Assembly: GCA_946414885.1 (NCBI GenBank)
Contig: CAMKQH010000017.1
Location: 22,773 to 86,772, forward strand
Direction of reading: 5' to 3'
Origin: an uncultured Lachnospiraceae bacterium
Lineage (GTDB): Bacteria > Bacillota > Clostridia > Lachnospirales > Lachnospiraceae
Length of the DNA: 64,000 nt
Shown: one piece after another, positions 60,222 to 64,000 of the stretch
Position numbering within the stretch: position 1 is the stretch's first letter
How the letters are laid out: each line of letters opens with the position of its first letter
Translations under genes and position numbers: made by a program
The notes under the pieces: model-generated
Told to the model about the DNA's origin: nothing
Seen by the model: only the letters and a program-made list of their open reading frames with translations
The model's database searches: none

Positions 60222-60881
60222 TTATTCCACGTGCATTTTTTCTACAAACAATCTCGTGTGTTCTTCCGGATTACTGCCAAATACGGCCGATCCGGCCACG
60301 ATCACGTTGGCTCCGGCCTCAAGGATCATCTCCAGATTGCTCTCTTTGACGCCGCCGTCAACTTCAATGTCAAGTTCCAGTCCCAGTTCGTTTACGCGCT
60401 TCCTCAGCTCTCGCACCTTGTCCACGCAATCCGGCATCAGGGACTGTCCGCCAAAGCCCGGCTCCACGGTCATGATCAGCACCATGTCCACCAGATTTAA
60501 GAAAGGTTCCAGCGCCGATACCGGCGTCGCGGGCTTGATGGTGATGCCCACCTTCTTTCCAAGGCTTCGGATCTTTTCGATCACCCCTAAGGGATCCTCC
60601 GTTGCCTCCAAGTGGAAATTGATCATGTCCGCGCCAAGGCTTGCAAAGGTTTCTATATAGCGCTCCGGCTGAACGATCATCAAATGCACGTCCAAAAGGA
60701 GCGTCGTCTTTCTCTTCAATGCTTCTAAAATGGGAATTCCGAAAGAAATGGAAGGAACAAACACTCCGTCCATCACGTCCACGTGAAGGTAGGAAGCTCC
60801 ACCCCTTTCCACTGCGCGAACCTGTTCTCCCAAATTCCAAAAGTCCGCTGCAAGAATCGATGGCGATAAATAATTTTTCAT
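60222..60881 (-). CDS. rpe: Ribulose-phosphate 3-epimerase
   Basis: A 219-residue TIM-barrel epimerase that interconverts ribulose 5-phosphate and xylulose 5-phosphate. SPSILAADFWNLGEQV is the start motif, HVDVMDGVFVPSISFG carries the metal His and Asp, HLMI follows near 67, and MTVEPGFGGQSLMPDCVDKV and VDGGVKESNL bind phosphate. GAGAGGAAG precedes the ATG. It is encoded directly after the split transketolase. Confidence 0.96.
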   Translation of the reverse strand: MKNYLSPSILAADFWNLGEQVRAVERGGASYLHVDVMDGVFVPSISFGIPILEALKRKTTLLLDVHLMIVQPERYIETFASLGADMINFHLEATEDPLGVIEKIRSLGKKVGITIKPATPVSALEPFLNLVDMVLIMTVEPGFGGQSLMPDCVDKVRELRKRVNELGLELDIEVDGGVKESNLEMILEAGANVIVAGSAVFGSNPEEHTRLFVEKMHVE

Positions 60882-60894
60882 CTCTTCCTCTCAA

Positions 60895-60935
60895 GGACGC
60901 GCCGCCGTGTTTCAGGCAACGCGTCCGCCTTTTTT
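60895..60935 (+). other. Terminator-like hairpin oriented against the genes
   Basis: GGACGCG (60895-60901) and CGCGTCC (60920-60926) followed by GCC and TTTTTT on the plus strand. All genes around it are on the minus strand, where the hairpin has no T-run and sits just before the rpe ribosome site. It may stop antisense transcripts or influence rpe translation. Confidence 0.5.
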
Positions 60936-60947
60936 ATGACCGCAGGA

Positions 60948-61886
60948 TTACAGAAAAGCCTTAACGGATTTGTATACGCCCTCAGCGTCCAGACCATACT
61001 TAGCAACCAGTGCGCCAGCGGAACCGGACTCGCCGAATACGTCCTGCATGCCGATCTTCTTCACGGGCGTAGGGAGCTTTTCGGAGAGGCAATCGCAAAC
61101 TGCACTGCCAAGTCCGCCGATCACGGAATGCTCCTCAACGGTAACAACCTTGCCGGTCTTCTTTGCGCTGTTAATGATGATCTCCTCGTCCAGGGGCTTG
61201 ATGGTGCAGATGTTGATAACTTCAGCGTCAATGCCGTCAGCAGCGAGCTTCTCAGCTGCGCCCAGGGCGGAATCTACGCAGATGCCGGTTGCCACGATGG
61301 TAACGTCCTTACCCTCGCGAACCACGGTACCCTTGCCAATCTCAAACTTGTAATCAGGCTTATCGTTGATCACGGGAACTGCCGCACGGCCAAAACGGAT
61401 GTAAACGGGGCCTTCATACTCCAGGGCCGCACGAACTGCCGCCTTTGCCTCAATGTCATCAGAGGGAACCATCACTACCATGCCGGGAATGGTTCTCATC
61501 AGGGCGATGTCCTCGTTACACTGATGGGTTGCGCCATCCTCACCAACGGTGATGCCGGCATGCGTTGCACCGATCTTCACGTTCAGGTGGGGATATCCGA
61601 TGGAGTTACGAACCTGCTCATAGGCACGACCTGCAGCGAACATTGCGAAGGAGCTTACGAAGGGGATCTTTCCAACCAGGGAAAGTCCGGCTGCAACGCC
61701 CATCATGTTACACTCAGCAATACCGCAATCGATGTGACGATCGGGATATGCTTTTCTAAAAATACCAGTCTTGGTAGCCTCTGCAAGGTCTGCATCCAGA
61801 ACTACCAGATTGGGGAATTCTTCTGCCAAATCTTTCAACGCGTTACCGTAGCTTTCACGGGTAGCGATCTTCTTAACGTCTGCCAT
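60948..61886 (-). CDS. Transketolase, C-terminal subunit
   Basis: A 312-residue subunit with the pyrimidine-binding and C-terminal domains of transketolase (KIATRESYGNALKDLAEE start, ECNMMGVAAGLSLVGKIPF with the catalytic Glu, IGATHAGITVGEDGATHQCNED and VTVEEHSVIGGLGSAV). It acts with the N-terminal subunit encoded 24 bases upstream. Two-gene transketolases are common in Clostridia. It moves two-carbon units in the pentose phosphate pathway. Confidence 0.95.
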   Translation of the reverse strand: MADVKKIATRESYGNALKDLAEEFPNLVVLDADLAEATKTGIFRKAYPDRHIDCGIAECNMMGVAAGLSLVGKIPFVSSFAMFAAGRAYEQVRNSIGYPHLNVKIGATHAGITVGEDGATHQCNEDIALMRTIPGMVVMVPSDDIEAKAAVRAALEYEGPVYIRFGRAAVPVINDKPDYKFEIGKGTVVREGKDVTIVATGICVDSALGAAEKLAADGIDAEVINICTIKPLDEEIIINSAKKTGKVVTVEEHSVIGGLGSAVCDCLSEKLPTPVKKIGMQDVFGESGSAGALVAKYGLDAEGVYKSVKAFL

Positions 61887-61909
61887 TTTTCTCTACCTAC
61901 CTTTCCACG

Positions 61910-62737
61910 TTAGTTAAGGCTAGCGCCGATCTTCTCAAGATCAGCCATAGCAATTGCATATTCCTCATCGTTAGGAGCCTTGCCGTGCCAGCCGCACTGA
62001 TTCTCCATGAAGGAAACGCCCTTACCCTTCGTGCTGTGTGCTACGATGGCGGTAGGCATGCCCTTGGTCTCCCTTGCCTCCTTGAAGGCTGCGCGGAGCT
62101 GGTCAAAGTCATGTGCGTCGCAATTGATTACGTGGAAATTGAATGCCTTGAACTTCTCGTCGATGGGATAAGGCGAGCAAACCTTGTCGATGGGTCCGTC
62201 GATCTGCAGGCCGTTGTTGTCAACGATCACCACAAGATTGTCAAGCTTTCTGAAGCCAGCGAACATAGCTGCCTCCCAAACCTGACCTTCCTGGATCTCG
62301 CCGTCGCCGAGCAGGGTGTAAACGCGGAAATCCTTGTTTCCAAGCTTTGCGCCCAGTGCCATGCCGACAGCTGCGGAAATGCCCTGTCCAAGGGAACCGG
62401 AGGACATGTCTACGCCTGGAATGTGAATGCAGGGATGACCCTGCAGGTAAGAACCTAATTTTCTAAGAGTGGTAAGATCCTCAACCGGGAAATACCCTCT
62501 GTTTGCCAATGCGGAATACAGACCAGGAGCGGTGTGGCCCTTGGAAAGTACGAAACGGTCCCTGTCCTCCTTGTCCGGATTCTTGGGATCAATGTTCATC
62601 TCCTCAAAATAAAGATAGGTGAACACGTCTGCTGCGGACAGAGATCCGCCGGGGTGACCCGCCTTTGCGCTGTGAACTGCGGTCACGATTCCCTTACGAA
62701 CTTCGTTCGCTGTCTTTTGCAGCTCTAAATTGTTCAT
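61910..62737 (-). CDS. Transketolase, N-terminal subunit
   Basis: A 275-residue thiamine-diphosphate-binding subunit. The cofactor loop is LLGDGEIQEGQVWEAAMFAGFRKLDNLVVIVDNNGLQ near residues 140-176, with SAKAGHPGGSLSAADV near 24 and SKGHTAPGLYSAL near 65. ATG 62737 follows GGAGG; the frame begins four codons earlier without support. Paired with the C-terminal subunit it forms the active enzyme. Confidence 0.95.
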   Translation of the reverse strand: MNNLELQKTANEVRKGIVTAVHSAKAGHPGGSLSAADVFTYLYFEEMNIDPKNPDKEDRDRFVLSKGHTAPGLYSALANRGYFPVEDLTTLRKLGSYLQGHPCIHIPGVDMSSGSLGQGISAAVGMALGAKLGNKDFRVYTLLGDGEIQEGQVWEAAMFAGFRKLDNLVVIVDNNGLQIDGPIDKVCSPYPIDEKFKAFNFHVINCDAHDFDQLRAAFKEARETKGMPTAIVAHSTKGKGVSFMENQCGWHGKAPNDEEYAIAMADLEKIGASLN

Positions 62738-62773
62738 GGTTTCCTCCATTCTGCCGCTTTGCGGCGGCCTTTT

Positions 62774-62801
62774 ATTATAGTATTGCGTAACCTTTTATCC
62801 A
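62774..62801 (-). promoter_or_regulatory. Putative transketolase promoter
   Basis: Minus strand TGGATA (62796-62801), 16-bp spacer, TATAAT (62774-62779). A GCCGC/GCGGC hairpin (62752-62764) lies in the leader. Confidence 0.45.
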
Positions 62802-62883
62802 TTGGCTACTAATTTACCCAACTTTTAGAATAACGTAAACCTTGCGAAGTGTCTACACCATTCTTGCCCGACGCTTCCGCATC

Positions 62884-62978
62884 CTTGCGGACTTCCGGCA
62901 CGCGCTCTTTTGCCGCACCCTTGCGGACTTCCGGCACGCGCTCTTTTGCCGCACCCTTGCGGACTTCCGGCACGCGCT
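62884..62978. repeat. 36-bp tandem repeats downstream of araD
   Basis: Copies start at 62884, 62920 and 62956, 36 bp apart, and are nearly identical (CTTGCGGACTTCCGGCACGC as core). The third copy ends two bases from the araD stop codon. Each contains CCGC/GCGG and TGCCG/CGGCA complements. A minus-strand frame through the repeats encodes a 12-residue unit, but it has no ribosome site. 62802-62883 holds nothing else. Confidence 0.85.
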
Positions 62979-62980
62979 TA

Positions 62981-63682
62981 TTACTGCTCCTTCTGGCCGT
63001 AATAAGCGTTGGCGCCGTGCTTGCGGTAATAATGTTTGTCCTGAAGCTCCTGAGGTGCGGGCTGGATGCGGGGATTGATCGTCTCCGCGCGATATGCCAT
63101 CTTGGCAACCTCCTCGAGAACCACCGCATTGTGAACGGCTTCCTTCGCGTCCTTACCCCAGGCAAAAGGCCCGTGATTCTTGCACAGAACTGCCGGAACC
63201 GCCATGGGATCCTTGCCCATGCGCTGGAATTCGCTTACGATCAAAAGACCCGTGTTGGTCTCGTACGCATCCTCGATCTCTTCCTTGGTCAGGCACCTGA
63301 CGCAAGGCACCTCGCCATAGATGTAATCCGCATGCGTCGTACCGTAGCAGGGAATGCTTCTTCCCGCCTGTGCCCAGCTCGTGGCATAGGATGAATGGGT
63401 GTGCACCACGCCGCCGATCTCCGGAAATGCCTTGTACAGCTCCTGATGGGTGGGGGTGTCGGAAGAAGGATTGTATCTTCCCTCGATCTTATTGCCGTTC
63501 AGATCCATCACGACCATGTCTTCCGGCTTCAGCTTCTCATAGGGCACGCCGCTGGGCTTGATCACAAAATAGCCCGTTGCCCTGTCGATGGCGCTCACGT
63601 TACCCCACGTAAACGTCACAAGCCCATACTTAGGCAAATCCATGTTCGCCTCATACACCAACTGCTTCAATTCCTCTAACAT
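62981..63682 (-). CDS. araD: L-ribulose-5-phosphate 4-epimerase
   Basis: A 233-residue class II aldolase-like epimerase that converts L-ribulose 5-phosphate to D-xylulose 5-phosphate. Motifs are [14 protein letters not shown] near residue 21, [45 protein letters not shown] with the zinc histidines, and [11 protein letters not shown] near 168. ATG 63682 has AAAGGAAA upstream; the longer frame runs into the upstream repeat array. It links arabinose use to the pentose phosphate enzymes encoded downstream (transketolase, rpe). Confidence 0.96.
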   Translation of the reverse strand: MLEELKQLVYEANMDLPKYGLVTFTWGNVSAIDRATGYFVIKPSGVPYEKLKPEDMVVMDLNGNKIEGRYNPSSDTPTHQELYKAFPEIGGVVHTHSSYATSWAQAGRSIPCYGTTHADYIYGEVPCVRCLTKEEIEDAYETNTGLLIVSEFQRMGKDPMAVPAVLCKNHGPFAWGKDAKEAVHNAVVLEEVAKMAYRAETINPRIQPAPQELQDKHYYRKHGANAYYGQKEQ

Positions 63683-63697
63683 CTTTTTTCCTTTCTT

Positions 63698-64000
63698 GTT
63701 GCCCTTTTCTTCCGCCTTGGCCATTTGGGGCAACAATTTCTTCCTTTTCTTCAGCTTTTGTTGCCCTTTTCTCCCGCCTTGGCCATTCGGGGCAACAATT
63801 TCGTCTTTTTCTTCAGCTTTCGTTGCCCTTTTCTTCCGTCTTGGCCATTCGGGGCAACAATTTCTTCCTTTTCTTCAGCTTTTGTTGCCCTTTTCTTCCT
63901 TTTCGGCCATTCAGGGCAACAATTTCTTCCTTTTCTTCGGCTTTTGTTGCCCTTTTCTTTCCTATCGGTCATTCAGGGCAACAATTTCTTCCTTTTCTTC
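63698..64000. repeat. 62-bp-period tandem array upstream of araD, with GTTGCCC/GGGCAAC palindromes
   Basis: Five units begin at 63698, 63760, 63822, 63884 and 63946, exactly 62 bp apart, and the array reaches the window end. Each has GTTGCCC and, 37 bp end to end, its complement GGGCAAC, with TTTTCTTCC-rich linkers. Since 62 is not a multiple of three, the charged open frame across it changes reading register per unit and is not credible as a gene. Confidence 0.92.

Noticed and set aside
62809..63165. Minus-strand frame with a 12-residue repeat next to araD
   Set aside because: It overlaps araD in another frame and lacks a ribosome site; the repeat arises from the 36-bp DNA units.
63751..63972. 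Charged 73-codon minus-strand frame at the right edge
   Set aside because: It is produced by the 62-bp repeats; the register shifts with each unit, so no repeating peptide is conserved.
63698..64000. CRISPR array
   Set aside because: Units are contiguous without unique spacers, contain long palindromes, and no cas genes are present. The same holds for the arrays at 5103 and 54365.

Overview
The window looks like a chromosomal segment of a strictly anaerobic gut-type Clostridia, most likely Lachnospiraceae (inference). The grounds are AGGAGG-type ribosome sites, a SipL-like SPOCS/LysM spore protein, a Met T-box upstream of metG, a class 1B PyrDK dihydroorotate dehydrogenase, oxygen-sensitive radical SAM enzymes, DUF951, DUF1934, DUF3021 and DUF6128 families, and an SRP RNA. 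Most genes lie on the minus strand. No transposase, integrase, phage gene, CRISPR array or tRNA was seen.

Layout. 1-3.6 kb: the 5' part of an AMP-forming ligase, a DUF2442 protein and a MalT-type LuxR regulator. 3.7-7.2 kb: a 39-residue membrane peptide, a serine hydrolase, repeat arrays and a GH51 arabinofuranosidase. 7.3-13.6 kb: a complete peptide secretion and sensing system on the minus strand, in transcription order sensor kinase, 25-residue peptide, LytTR response regulator, 50-residue double-glycine peptide, C39-peptidase ABC exporter and HlyD-type accessory protein. Two identical promoter modules, each with tandem LytTR-type boxes, precede the two peptide genes. 13.7-17.9 kb: sugar isomerase, DUF4867 and xylulokinase-type kinase. 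17.9-25 kb: DnaA-box cluster, tocopherol-cyclase-like protein, aroA, carbamate kinase, NlpC/P60 hydrolase and FKBP lipoprotein. 25-30 kb: DUF1934, murI with a membrane extension, GntR regulator, ispE and the SPOCS/LysM protein. 30.2-33.7 kb: a tandem gene pair encoding transglutaminase-fold lipoproteins, each followed by a 102-bp segment that is inverted between the two copies. 33.8-44 kb: pyrDK, DUF951, DUF218, sirtuin, AzlCD, nitroreductase, PatB-type lyase, DUF3737, MATE exporter, NrdG-like activase and a 45-residue membrane peptide. 44-52 kb: tadA, SRP RNA, radical SAM protein, DUF6128 repeat protein, CdaR regulator, MsmX-type ATPase, DUF624, GNAT and a lipase-like hydrolase. 52-60 kb: metG with T-box leader, DUF3021/LytTR pair, peroxiredoxin, esterase and diguanylate cyclase. 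60-64 kb: rpe, split transketolase and araD.

How the genes work together. GH51, the isomerase/kinase pair, AraD, Rpe, transketolase and the shared MsmX-type ATPase make up a dispersed pentose (probably L-arabinose) route into the pentose phosphate pathway. The 7-13.6 kb block reads as a self-contained, density-regulated peptide system and is the strongest candidate for an undescribed system here. A second unusual theme is tandem repeat architecture. Three separate intergenic regions carry arrays with a 62-63 bp period, with a 34-37 bp imperfect palindrome in most units; a 31-bp array duplicates the end of the GH51 gene including its stop codon.

All functional calls come from reading motifs in the translated sequence. 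No database search was run.
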